From: Isoetes taiwanensis
Lineage: Eukaryota > Streptophyta > Lycopodiopsida > Isoetales > Isoetaceae
Assembly: GCA_021234155.1 (NCBI GenBank)
Contig: JAJEKV010000113.1
Span: forward strand, 2,028,325 to 2,092,324
Direction: 5' to 3'
Length of the DNA stretch: 64,000 bases
The notes beneath the pieces were generated by a model. The model saw only the letters and a list, made by a program, of their open reading frames with translations. It had not been told where the DNA came from and did not search any database. Of the stretch, positions 21,640 through 31,790 are shown piece after piece (the stretch's first letter is position 1; every line of letters begins with the position of its first letter). The position numbers were made by a program, and so were the translations under genes.

Positions 21640-24363
21640 TATATATATATATATATATCTACATATACATATATATTCACTGTCCACTGTTTAGTTTTCC
21701 TTTACCATCTCTGTAATAGGATTACTTCTAAGATTTAAGGGTATGACCTGCACTAGAACTATGTTTAACAAACTTGCTAGAGCATTTTTTGCAGGATTGT
21801 TATCTTTGCCTCATAACTAGCGTTTAAACATTAAGTTTAATAGCACATGGTTGAAGCCGCCACTGCTGATTACCCAGTAAAATTTAGCTGGGTAAAGTCC
21901 CACTTTAAGCCTAAAGATATAGCCAAGATGGAATATAGAGGAACTGTTTTCCTTGAAGTGGGGAACCAGTATGGTGCCTTATCTTCTATACCTATTTCTA
22001 AGTATGGTATAAATGTCTAAAGGTAGATATTACCTAACCTTTATATTGGGATGCTTACAATAGAAAAATGGTCTATTTTGGTAAGACACTTAAGCAATAG
22101 AAAGTCTTTTTACCAAATAAGAACTTGACACCTAAGGGGTAAACTAGCCCCAAGGTACAACCTAGGGTAGCACTACGAGGAGGTCTTCCTTATGACAGAG
22201 CGTAAGTGTGCATAGCAGGGTAATATGGAATGGTAAGGTTTGATAATTAACACTAATGATGTGAAAAATGGAAGATAGTGTATTCGCACATATATGCAGA
22301 AGAAATTATATCTACGTACACGCATGCCCTACCTAAAGGACATGGCATTTAAGGAGCTTTGCATGAGTCGGATTGCGCCAAACGGATATAAGCATACCAT
22401 TTTAGGTTTTTTGACCTAAAAAAAGTGATCTAGAGTTCCAGAACTAGTATTCGCCTGCGGATCTACGCAACCTTGCCGCGGCCGAAAATGGATCTCAAGG
22501 ACGATTTTGATCAGTTGAAACATGAGAAGGACCTCGCCGTCGTGAGACTTGGTGGACTTGGAATCAAGGATCGATTCATACTACGCCATATACCGTAAGT
22601 TTCTATTTTTGTTTTACTCAATTTTGAAAATGTGGATAGAAAGAGATCTGAATGTGGTTGCCCTAGAATCGATGAGCCGAGTCGTAAGAACAAGATTTCT
22701 CCGTAAGAAGAGGAAATCAACATCTTCCTAGAAAATCTTCAAGCATTGAGTATCAATCCTGAAGCGCCAAGTCTTGATAGGTCTGAGCGCCAAAAAATTG
22801 ATTTGCATTTCGCCAGCAATTATCTAGCTCAAGGGCACTCCTATCAACCAGATTGTGGATGTGAAAAATGCCTACTACTTGAGGATTTTGCAAGGCAAAG
22901 ACCCTCGGATAATTTAATTCTCAAAAAGGAGCATTTTGGGTCCTGGGCTTCACATTTCTCGACTCCACAAGTTAAACTTTGGAAAGTGATTTTTCTATTG
23001 CTCTTCCTCGATTCAGACATGCCTGTGCCCAAAGGTTCTCCTCTAACAATGGGCCACAAAGGCTTTAACTAGTCTCAATTCTCACAAAAAGTAGTCTATC
23101 AATGACACAATATGGCAAGCGTATGGAATCACATAAAGCGACATTTCTAGAGCTACTCTCAACTAAATGGTTATCGTGAGCTGGTCCGAAGCCGGGCGGC
23201 AAAACTGGCTAAGCAAGAAAGAATGGTGGAATACAGAGATACATCCCCAACATAAACGCCGCTGATATTTCCGACACAGTTAACTTGACTGATTCTACTC
23301 CAAATATACTTAATCAGGAATACAATGAAGTTGATGAAGACTTCTCGGATTCTGATGGCGTGCAACCTAATCAGGTTTTTTATAGCAATAATAGTCTGGA
23401 CCTATAATGAGTGTCTACTATACATAAGGGTCGCTACCTACCCATATGTTCATCTACTGTTGTAAATTTCTATTCTGCTATTTTCTTGTTACATATGTTT
23501 CTGCACTATTGTTCTTACATTGAAGATCTTTTCTTTTGCTTGGGCAAAGGGCGAAAAGCCATGATGCTCCACTGCTTACCTGTCGTCCCTTACCTATTTA
23601 CCTTTTTCAGCTTCAACTTAGGTGGTATTGGTTGATGCGTGTAACCTGAAAGCTTCTTTTTTTCCCAAAGCTTTGGATTTGGTCTAGAAGATTCTTATGT
23701 TTTTGCAGCTCAAAAAGATACATTATATTTGGTTTTCAGATTCTCTAGTTTACCGCTTATATAATTTTCTCAAGAAGTGCCAAATGGTAAGATCCTATCT
23801 CAAAATCCTAGTCTGGCTTTACAAGTCCCATCTTTTCGTAAAACAATATATGTCGACAGGTTTAAAACTCGCACGCCTATGCATACCGGGATAGTTTTCT
23901 ATAATGGCCTCTTAAATTTTTGAAAAATGAAGAATCTTCTTCAACTCATGGTCTATAGCTGTTTGTTTTTTGCTGCCTGTGTACTTGACTAAATGTTTCT
24001 ATAGGCTTTTCTGTAATGAAATGATTTTTTCTGATAGCACAATACATGAATAGTTGGCAATTAAAAAACAACAAAGGTTAATGGATCTTTTCAGATAACA
24101 TGACAAGGCCAAAATACATGCCTAAACCCATCTAATACTGCATAACTTCTGAGATCTCAGCATAAGGCTTAAATATATCTGTAATAGCGCATGTGAAAAT
24201 TAAAAGTTTTCCTAGGCTACATTGTCTTTAACAAAGGCTTCCACTTAGAATAAGGTTTGAATTATTACTGGCCAAGTCCAATAGTTCTCACGGGGCCCCC
24301 ATGGCTTGACCATGGGCCTGATAAGCTTAGGCCTCTGGGAGGCTAAGCAAAACTGTTTTATAT
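21640..24363 (+). repeat. Composite B, left direct repeat (pseudo-LTR)
   Basis: Colinear with 28623-31324 over its full length. The first 900 bp are nearly identical between copies. Later parts differ by small changes that cluster at CAG and CTG. This copy is followed by the RT unit. Confidence 0.88.
22630..23407 (+). pseudogene. Broken copy of the element's partner ORF
   Basis: It corresponds to the intact 255-codon frame at 29606-30373 but is interrupted by many small indels. Examples against the right copy are CTGCAG lost near 22705, TCAG read as TCGT, and CTGG read as CCG. Recognisable fragments include DLHFASNYLAQGHSYQPDC, the CGCEKC motif, and the C-terminal region ending in SNNSLDL with the same TAA. 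It is either a decayed copy or one damaged by consensus error. Confidence 0.7.
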
Positions 24364-25434
24364 ATTCCGTGACTTCAGGGAACTAGTTGTACTGGTTCTG
24401 GCCTCTGTGAGAACATTCCTAAATTAACTCTGCACTACATCTTTAGATATATTTTGAAACTAATTGATCAAAGTTTTTCGATACTAACTAGTATTATATG
24501 TAGGCTGCTGACCACAATGACACTGAGGAAAATTTTCAGCCAAGGAGCAGCAGATAAGGATTATCAGATGAACTGGGGACTTGATACGTACTGACAAAGA
24601 TTATGATTTACTAAACAAAGTAAAGGTAATTGATTCTGTCAAAGATTAGAAAACTCGGACCGCACTCAAAGATTCTTCATCCTTCAAGGAAAGCAACTGG
24701 CCAAGGTGATATCTCAAATAGCTATGTTTTTGGGCACTAACAATATCCTTTGCTTTTAGCATCAAAGTTCAATGAGGTCAAATATGACCTTGAAAACCTC
24801 GCGACCGCTTCTAATAGGACGCACACTTGCGTTGTAATTCCTACGCCTATATTTAGTTGGTTAAAACCGACAAAGGAAGAATGTCCTCACCTTCATTCAA
24901 GGCTTTTCTAACGTACCTTTAGAAAAGCAAATGGGCGTAAAAATCACTAATCCTCCGCCGCTAAATAAAAATATCATAGACCAGCCCCAAGCTACGTACT
25001 AATATATATATGATAATTGCCTTTGATCTACGTACCTAACCGGGATGAGAGAACGAGAAGTTCGGCAGCATTGACCAGATGTCGCTGACTCCAATAAATG
25101 AATGTACCTATGATCCCTTGGATGACTATAAACTTAAAATGTTTGAATCAAGCACTGTCGGGCCGCTTTCCCTATCATTTCTCCAAGACTCAGGAGTCAT
25201 TATTGTTAGGACAGTACTTAATCATGCCCTATGGAAATCAAAACTGGGAATTATCAAGACCCTCAAATGAAGAAACTTGGATAAAAGCTTAGTCGAATCA
25301 CACCCTCAAGAAGTGAGGGGGGCATACTATGATGCCTTTAATAATCCTTACAAGAAAAGTGATAAAATGGAGGTGGATCTCGCCATTTACCACCTGTGAT
25401 TCTTTGGAAAAAGAGTGTGAAAAGGTGATGGCTG
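24364..25434 (+). other. Composite B, upstream part of the RT unit
   Basis: Coding-like plus-strand fragments occur in changing frames, such as AADHNDTEENFQPRSSR near 24504 and KDYDLLNKVKVIDSVKD near 24595. At 25079-25292 two overlapping frames are open. There may be exons of the RT protein or of a separate ORF here, but the boundaries cannot be set. Confidence 0.35.
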
Positions 25435-25857
25435 ATGGGACAAAAGATCACATGGCAAAAAACGGGTAAGAGAAAAAGAAATGATTTCTATATTAAAAAG
25501 ATATGGAGAACTCACTGTCCCTACATAAAATGTAACTGCCAAAAATACACTAGGAGGAAGAATGACTGCATGGATGGTGGTATTAAATGGTTTGACCATG
25601 CCATCTGGTACTTACTGAATAATCTTGAATTCGTTTGGCCCACTTTACCTGCTACTGCCAGATTCGTGCGCTTTAATGCACTACTTCGAACTGAGGCCAT
25701 GCACACTGCTATAATAGCCTACATTGGTTTTCTGAGGGTCAGAAAGCTTTTATTTGATATGACCAAAAGATATGCTGAAGATCAAACTGCAGACCTTAAC
25801 ATGGAATTTGGTAACACCAAGTCACCTGATGTCCCGAAAACCATCCTAATCTATTAA
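25435..25857 (+). CDS. Element ORF upstream of the RT, unrecognised
   Basis: 140 codons from ATG to TAA. The N-terminal 45 residues are very basic with a CPYIKCNC cysteine pattern. The rest is hydrophobic and helical-looking (WYLLNNLEFVWPTLPATARF, then AIIAYIGFLRVRKLLFDMTK). No GIY-YIG nuclease motif is present. It lies 0.5 kb before the RT frame and in a different phase, so it may be a separate small protein or an N-terminal exon of the RT polyprotein. Function unknown. Confidence 0.45.
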   Translation: MGQKITWQKTGKRKRNDFYIKKIWRTHCPYIKCNCQKYTRRKNDCMDGGIKWFDHAIWYLLNNLEFVWPTLPATARFVRFNALLRTEAMHTAIIAYIGFLRVRKLLFDMTKRYAEDQTADLNMEFGNTKSPDVPKTILIY

Positions 25858-25874
25858 ATTCTCCGATCAAGTAA

Positions 25875-26137
25875 GACACCCACTACAACAACCGTTTTGA
25901 AGCTTCCACATCCAAAAGGAAGCAACCCGTGCTTGCTGAGAGCAATGACATACTCCTTCCACCTTCTGTCTACAAAAAACCTGTTTTACTGCGCACTCCT
26001 AACAGCAATAGCATTATTGATATCAGCGAAAATTCCAATCATAGTGGAGGTGCTGAAAATTCTGTTACTAAAGTCAACATGGCTGGTCCTTCACGCACGG
26101 ACGGGATACAAGGAAACAAGATAGTATTCTGATCTAT
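25875..26137 (+). CDS. Probable exon just upstream of the RT exon
   Basis: An open frame between TAA at 25872 and TGA at 26130, with no ATG at its start. It encodes a low-complexity, Ser/Asn-rich linker-like stretch (DILLPPSVYKKPVLLRTPNS and following). A consensus 5' splice site GTAAGT lies at 26138, eight bases after the stop. The frame does not join the RT exon directly. A one- or two-base error in the CTG-containing TTCTGATCT at 26127-26135 could account for that. Confidence 0.4.
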
Positions 26138-26404
26138 GTAAGTTTTACTCACAAATAGGGATCTCTTGTATTTCTCAAAGTTCTAAAATGTTACTTTTAC
26201 ATTCATGTCTTTATTTCCTGGTGATTGTCGTATGCCTGTATGTATGAATACTACACGGATTTACTTATACTATTTCCACTTGATCACAAGGGAGTGTTCC
26301 CAAAAAAAGTACTAAGCATAACCCTGTCATATGAAACAGGGTCATAAGCTTCATACCTTATACCCTCACAGCCACTCTTTTAATAACTGCAAACCTACTT
26401 GCAG
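26138..26404 (+). other. Putative intron in the Penelope-like element
   Basis: 267 bp from GTAAGTTTTA to CCTACTTGCAG, AT-rich and with stops in all frames. It would join the upstream linker-like frame to the RT frame, which has no ATG at its beginning. Retained introns are documented in Penelope-like elements. Confidence 0.45.
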
Positions 26405-28507
26405 ATTAAGAGAAGAATACTCAAAAAGAATGCTGAAGGAAGATGGATACTTAGTACTATAAAGGATGCACAAGATATTAAGTACGTGCATTTCACTTTC
26501 TTTTCTAAATCCATGGATAAGATCAGATTTGACTTAGCCTTCAAAGAGGCCCTCTGCCAGTTTGAACCAGAAAAAGGGCAAGAAATTATTAACAAAACAA
26601 GATTTGGATGGAGATTTGTTAAGAATCTGAAGGGAATATTATACAAACCAAAAGCGGTTTTTGCTGGCACAGAACCAATGACATGCCCCTGCAAAAACCC
26701 TAATCTCAGCCAATTTATTGATGAGAAAATAGGGCATGTGAGAACTACTGATCTCAGGATAGTACATGATAAAACCTTAAGGAAGTGGCTTGCAATAGGA
26801 CTGAATCATATACCAGACCACCCGTTCACTATGAATACATTCAAATGTGAATTGGAAAAAACTATCGAGCAGTTTTTTATGGTACACAGGTACAACATGC
26901 TCGACTGGACACAAGGAAATGTCCAAAATGTCAAAGATTTGATCTTTACCACTGCTGAAAAAATGGCTAAAGATTACGTTGATAAAGAAAAATTACACCA
27001 GAAGAAGTTTATGATTAATGACTCTAAGGTGCAGAAGAATATAGAATGGTTAAACAATAACCTTTATATTGCAGGTATTGACAAGGCTAGCAATAATCCA
27101 TCATTTATTTGTCCTGCTCATATCAGAGATGAAGCTTATAAAAGACTTGATAGCCATGATTTCTGCAAAATGGAAATGAATGCAGAAGAAATCAAAGTAA
27201 AAACAGCATGGGAGATCCAAGAATTCATAGGTATGCGGCCTCCCTTTAGTGATGTCTTACCATACATGCTCAGTATTTTTAAAGCACACAAAAACGAATA
27301 TCGTTGGATAACTAATGCACACAATACAATATTCTCCTTGCCTGCTAAAATCATAGCAGCAGGCTTAAACTCAATGATTGATTTATGGCCACTGGTCTGT
27401 CAGGAAGAATGTGCTAAGTATAATATGTTCTACAAAGAAAAAGTGAAAGCATCATGGGTAATCAATTCAGTTTATGATTTGATCTGTAATTTACCCAGCA
27501 GTATCCATGAAGTATTCGTGGCAGACATCACCAAATGCTACGAGAACATACCGATTGAAGGGGAGCTGGGAATTTGTTCCATAATCAGTTCTTTCATCAG
27601 CATGGTCTGGCATAGCCAAAGAAAGAAACAGAATAATCAGCAGCTATGGTATAGTATTAAAAACAATGAGGAAATTGAGATAAAATGGCTGCATAAGAAA
27701 CCAACTGGAACTAAGTGGAATAAACTTGATCAGGAGCTATTTACAAAACTGAACTGTTGGCTGCTTAGGAGCTGCTACCTACAGATGGGAAACAATATAT
27801 GGAAGCAAACAAGAGGAATAGCTATGGGATTCGCATGTAGTCCTGGTTGGTGCAACGCTTATTTAGCATGGTTTGAATGTGCTTTTATATTACAGTTACT
27901 AAAATCTGGAAAAAGAGAGGAAGCTTTGACCTTTGGCCACATTAGCAGATATATGGATGATTTGCTTGGAATAAATTGCAAATATCTCAGACAATATTTA
28001 GGGCTAGATGAAACAACACATAGTAAGCTTTGCATATATGATCTCAGGCATCTTAAAATCAAAGATGAAACATGCTATTGGGAGAACAACAGGTTGTGGC
28101 AGAAGAAAGGCAAAAAAGTGGATTTTCTCAACGTAACAATTGAGATAATCAACCCAATTCACGGTACTTTTGAAATATACAGGTATGATAAGAGGTTGAA
28201 GTTGCCCTTTCCCACATCCAAGTTCATACATGCAGATGGATGTAGGCCTTATCACCAAGCATGCAGCGTGATAGTCTCACAAATTATGCCATACCTCTAC
28301 GTTCATAGTAATCCAGTAAAAGCAGCACAGGATATTCTGGGTTTAATACAAGCTTTCATCCGAAAAGGATTTCACTCCAAGGACGTATGGAGAATCACTA
28401 TCAAAGCATTAAATGAGGGGAATTTTCCTGGTCTGCATTTCGAATTGGCAAACATGACTACTATTCTACTATCCTACAGGTATTTCATATTCTCACAAAT
28501 GCTTTAA
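26405..28507 (+). CDS. Penelope-like reverse transcriptase
   Basis: About 700 codons, uninterrupted. Numbering from the TTG at 26399: CPC (96-98) and GHVRTTDLRI (112-121), an N-terminal signature of some Penelope-like RTs; DKASNNPSF (229-236) and FKAHKNEYRWIT (294-305), the pre-catalytic fingers motifs; catalytic motif A FVADITKCYENIP with Asp376; motif B QTRGIAMGFACSPGW (470-484); motif C YMDD (518-521); VDFLNVTIEI (574-583); and the thumb region PYHQACSVIVSQIMPYL (617-632). It copies element RNA into DNA, probably at a nicked target or DNA end. No GIY-YIG endonuclease follows. The frame begins at a splice-acceptor-like TTGCAG; upstream stop TAA at 26384. Open length and motifs suggest recent activity. 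Another donor-like site, CAG|GTATTT, lies at about 28480. Confidence 0.93.
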   Translation: MKRRILKKNAEGRWILSTIKDAQDIKYVHFTFFSKSMDKIRFDLAFKEALCQFEPEKGQEIINKTRFGWRFVKNLKGILYKPKAVFAGTEPMTCPCKNPNLSQFIDEKIGHVRTTDLRIVHDKTLRKWLAIGLNHIPDHPFTMNTFKCELEKTIEQFFMVHRYNMLDWTQGNVQNVKDLIFTTAEKMAKDYVDKEKLHQKKFMINDSKVQKNIEWLNNNLYIAGIDKASNNPSFICPAHIRDEAYKRLDSHDFCKMEMNAEEIKVKTAWEIQEFIGMRPPFSDVLPYMLSIFKAHKNEYRWITNAHNTIFSLPAKIIAAGLNSMIDLWPLVCQEECAKYNMFYKEKVKASWVINSVYDLICNLPSSIHEVFVADITKCYENIPIEGELGICSIISSFISMVWHSQRKKQNNQQLWYSIKNNEEIEIKWLHKKPTGTKWNKLDQELFTKLNCWLLRSCYLQMGNNIWKQTRGIAMGFACSPGWCNAYLAWFECAFILQLLKSGKREEALTFGHISRYMDDLLGINCKYLRQYLGLDETTHSKLCIYDLRHLKIKDETCYWENNRLWQKKGKKVDFLNVTIEIINPIHGTFEIYRYDKRLKLPFPTSKFIHADGCRPYHQACSVIVSQIMPYLYVHSNPVKAAQDILGLIQAFIRKGFHSKDVWRITIKALNEGNFPGLHFELANMTTILLSYRYFIFSQML

Positions 28508-28523
28508 CTTGTATAGATGACTA

Positions 28524-28573
28524 GAAGGGTCCCTATGGTAGTATAGGGACCCTTCAAACCCTTTAGTACTACC
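28524..28573 (+). promoter_or_regulatory. Hairpin with potential pseudoknot after the RT stop
   Basis: GAAGGGTCCCTAT (28524-28536) pairs perfectly with ATAGGGACCCTTC (28543-28555), leaving a six-base loop GGTAGT. That loop is fully complementary to ACTACC at 28568-28573, allowing an H-type pseudoknot. It begins 17 bases after the RT stop and lies between the RT and the right direct repeat. It could be an RNA signal for RT binding or 3' end formation; function is inferred. Confidence 0.6.
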
Positions 28574-28622
28574 ATTAGTGGACCTTTTTCTGTCATCCGG
28601 AAGGAGGTAGGGAATTTTTTGT

Positions 28623-31324
28623 TATATATATATCTACATATACATATATATTCACTGTCCACTGTTTAGTTTTCCTTTACCATCTCTGTAATAGGATTAC
28701 TTCTAAGATTTAAGGGTATGACCTGCACTAGAACTATGTTTAACAAACTTGCTAGAGCATTTTTTGCAGGATTGTTATCTTTGCCTCATAACTAGCGTTT
28801 AAACATTAAGTTTAATAGCACATGGTTGAAGCCGCCACTGCTGATTACCCAGTAAAATTTAGCTGGGTAAAGTCCCACTTTAAGCCTAAAGATATAGCCA
28901 AGATGGAATATAGAGGAACTGTTTTCCTTGAAGTGGGGAACCAGTATGGTGCCTTATCTTCTATACCTATTTCTAAGTATGGTATAAATGTCTAAAGGTA
29001 GATATTACCTAACCTTTATATTGGGATGCTTACAATAGAAAAATGGTCTATTATTTTGGTAAGACACTTAAGCAATAGAAAGTCTTTTTACCAAATAAGA
29101 ACTTGACACCTAAGGGGTAAACTAGCCCCAAGGTACAACCTAGGGTAGCACTACGAGGAGGTCTTCCTTATGACAGAGCGTAAGTGTGCATAGCAGGGTA
29201 ATATGGAATGGTAAGGTTTGATAATTAACACTAATGATGTGAAAAATGGAAGATAGTGTATTCGCACATATATGCAGAAGAAATTATATCTACGCACGCA
29301 TGCCCTACCTAAAGGACATGGCATTTAAGGAGCTTTGCATGAGTCGGATTGCGCCAAACGGATATAAGCATACCATTTTAGGTTTTTTGACCTAAAAAAA
29401 GTGATCTAGAGTTCCAGAACTAGTATTCGCCTGCGGATCTACGCAACCTTGCCGCGGCCGAAAATGGATCTCAAGGACGATTTTGATCAGTTGAAACATG
29501 AGAAGGACCTGCTTCAAGTCAGTAGACTTGACTTGGAATCATGATCGCATTCATACTACGCTATATACTGGTAAGTTTCTATTTTTGTTTTACTCAATTT
29601 TGAAAATGTGGATAGAAAGAGACGGTGAATGTGAGTTCTTAGAATCAGATGAGCGCTCAGAGTCAGAAGAACAAGATTTCCCTTCTGCAGAAGAAGAGGA
29701 AATCAACATCTTCCTAGAAAATCTTCAAGCATTGAGTATCAATCCTGAAGCGCCAAGTCTTGATAGGTCTGAGCGCCAAAAAATTGATTTGCATTTCGCA
29801 AGCAATTATCTAGCTCAAGGGCACTCCTATCAACCAGATTGTGGATGTGAAAAATGCCTACTACTTGAGGATTTTGCAAGGCAGCACCCGGATACGACTC
29901 AAAAGGAGTATTTTGGGTCTGCTCACATTTCTGATCTCCACAAGTTAAACTTTGAAAGTGATTTTTTCTATTGCTCTTCTGATTCAGACATGCCCAGGCC
30001 CAAAGGTTCTCCTAACAATGGGGCCACAAAGGCGGAACTAGTCTCAATTCTCAAAAAAGTAGGTCTACTGAATGAATATGGCAAGGCAGATGGAACTGCC
30101 ATAAAGGACATTTCTAGAGCTACTCTCAACGAAATGGTTATCAGAGCTGGTCTGGAAGCCGAAGTGGCAAAAACTGTTGCCAAAAGAAAGAATGGTGGAA
30201 TACAGAGATACATCCCCAACATAAACGCTGATATTTCCGACACAGTTAACTTGACTGATTCTACTCCAAATATACTTAATCAGGAATACAATGAAGTTGA
30301 TGAAGACTTCTCGGATTCTGATGGCGTGCAACCTAATCAGGTTTTTTATAGCAATAATAGTCTGGACCTATAATGAGTGTCTACTATACATATGGCTGCT
30401 TTTTACTGATCTATATGTTCATCTACTGTTGTAAATTTCTATTCTGCTATTTTCTTGTTACATATGTTTCTGCACTATTGTTCTTACATTGAAGATCTTT
30501 TCTTTTGCTTGGGCAAAGGGCGAAAAGCCATGATGCTCCACTGCTTACCTGTCGTCCCTTACCTATTTACCTTTTTCAAGCTAACTTAGGTATTGGTTGG
30601 ATGCAGGTAACCGGAGCTTCTTTTCCCAAAAGCTTTTGATTTGGTCTAGAAGATTCCATGCTTTGCAGTTCTCAAAGATACATTATATTTGGTTTTCGTA
30701 TTCTCTAGTTTACTGTTTATAGTAATTTTCTGCAAGTACAAATGGTAAGATCCTATCTCAAAAACTTATTCAGTTTTACAAGTCTGATCTTTTTTCAGAA
30801 AACAATATATGGTCAGATTGTGTTTTGAAACTTCAGAACAGCTATGCATACTCGGATAAGCCATAATGGCCTCTTAAATTTTTGAAAAATGAAGAATCTT
30901 CTTCAACTCATGGTCTATAGTCAGTTGTTTTTTGTCACTGTACTGACTAAATAAGCTCTATAGGCTTTTCTGTAATGAAATGATTTTTTCTGATAGCACA
31001 ATACATGAATAGTTGGCAATTAAAAAACAACAAAGGTTAATGGATCTTTTCAGATAACATGACAAGGCCAAAATACATGCCTAAACCCATCTAATACTGC
31101 ATAACTTCTGAGATCTCAGCATAAGGCTTAAATATATCTGTAATAGCGCATGTGAAAATTAAAAGTTTTCCTAGGCTACATTGTCTTTAACAAAGGCTTC
31201 CACTTAGAATAAGGTTTGAATTATTACTGGCCAAGTCCAATAGTTCTCACGGGGCCCCCATGGCTTGACCATAGTCTGAGTAAGCTTAGGGCCTCGAAGG
31301 CTAAGCAAAACCTGCTTATATATA
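28623..31324 (+). repeat. Composite B, right direct repeat (pseudo-LTR)
   Basis: Full-length partner of 21640-24363. This copy retains an intact ORF and ends in a (TA)n tract that runs into ACAAGCATTTGTACTATG and an AAGATTCT array. Confidence 0.88.
29606..30373 (+). CDS. Penelope-like element partner protein (ORF1-like), unrecognised
   Basis: 255 codons, ATG to TAA. Residues 1-40 are strongly acidic. At 79-84 there is CGCEKC (three cysteines, possibly metal-binding). Residues 141-158 (TKAELVSILKKVGLLNEY) weakly recall a SAP-type DNA-binding helix pair. Residues 189-201 are basic, and the C-terminus is acidic and Asn/Ser-rich. An upstream ATG at 29464 opens a short frame (MDLKDDFDQLKHEKDLLQ...) that ends near a GTAAGTTT site at about 29571, so the true protein may have a spliced, coiled-coil-like N-terminus. 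Presence in both direct repeats suggests it belongs to the element. It may act as a nucleic-acid-binding structural protein, but this is inference. Confidence 0.6.
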   Translation: MWIERDGECEFLESDERSESEEQDFPSAEEEEINIFLENLQALSINPEAPSLDRSERQKIDLHFASNYLAQGHSYQPDCGCEKCLLLEDFARQHPDTTQKEYFGSAHISDLHKLNFESDFFYCSSDSDMPRPKGSPNNGATKAELVSILKKVGLLNEYGKADGTAIKDISRATLNEMVIRAGLEAEVAKTVAKRKNGGIQRYIPNINADISDTVNLTDSTPNILNQEYNEVDEDFSDSDGVQPNQVFYSNNSLDL

Positions 31325-31790
31325 TACTATATATATATATATATATACAAGCATTTGTACTATGAGGGAAGTGTACTTGAGTCAAATGTAATGTATCGCT
31401 AAAATATAGATTTGCTAAGTTTCTAAGAGTTCTAAGTATACTAACATCTGAATTAAGACTTCAATATCTCCAAAAAGATTCTATAAGATTCTTCGGTTTT
31501 CCTGAATCTATCAAGATTCCCCAAGATATGCAGTATTCCCTTAAGATCATACAAAGATTCATTGCAAGCCACACCCAATGTGAATGATATACCAAGATTT
31601 CCTCTTTAAGATCCCCAACAAAACAATGCTAGAATATGCTCTCCACTTTTAAGATCCCTCGCAATGCTTCTCGAAGTTTAAGATTCCTTTGAAGGCACAT
31701 GATGTATATGGTGTCTATTCCATAAACTCCAGATTTCATGAAGATTTTCCTAGGTTCCTTAAGACTCTACAAAGACTCGCTATTCAAGCA
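31325..31790. repeat. (TA)n junction plus AAGATTCT-rich array
   Basis: (TA)n to about 31347 is followed by ACAAGCATTTGTACTATG, then from about 31480 AGATTCT/AGATTCC phrases every 10-25 bp. The same order, (TA)n, ACAAGTCTTTGTACTATG and an AGATTCT array, occurs at 47355-48030. Confidence 0.6.

Larger units (their letters stand above)
21638..31324 (+). mobile_element. Composite B: Penelope-like retroelement with long direct repeats
   Basis: The structure is a 2.7 kb repeat (21640-24363), a 4.3 kb unit with an open Penelope-type reverse transcriptase, then the same 2.7 kb repeat (28623-31324). Both repeats start in TATATATATCTACATATACA and end in ...GCTAAGCAAAAC plus a TATATA tract, and the whole is bounded by (TA)n. 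Direct 'pseudo-LTR' repeats from tandem or partial copies are a known trait of Penelope-like elements. Each repeat carries a second ORF. No LTR primer-binding site, integrase, protease or RNase H was seen. Confidence 0.8.

Noticed and set aside
21638-31324. Hammerhead ribozyme expected in Penelope-like pseudo-LTRs
   Set aside because: I looked for CTGATGA and CGAAA core segments in both orientations in the two repeats and found no pair at suitable spacing.
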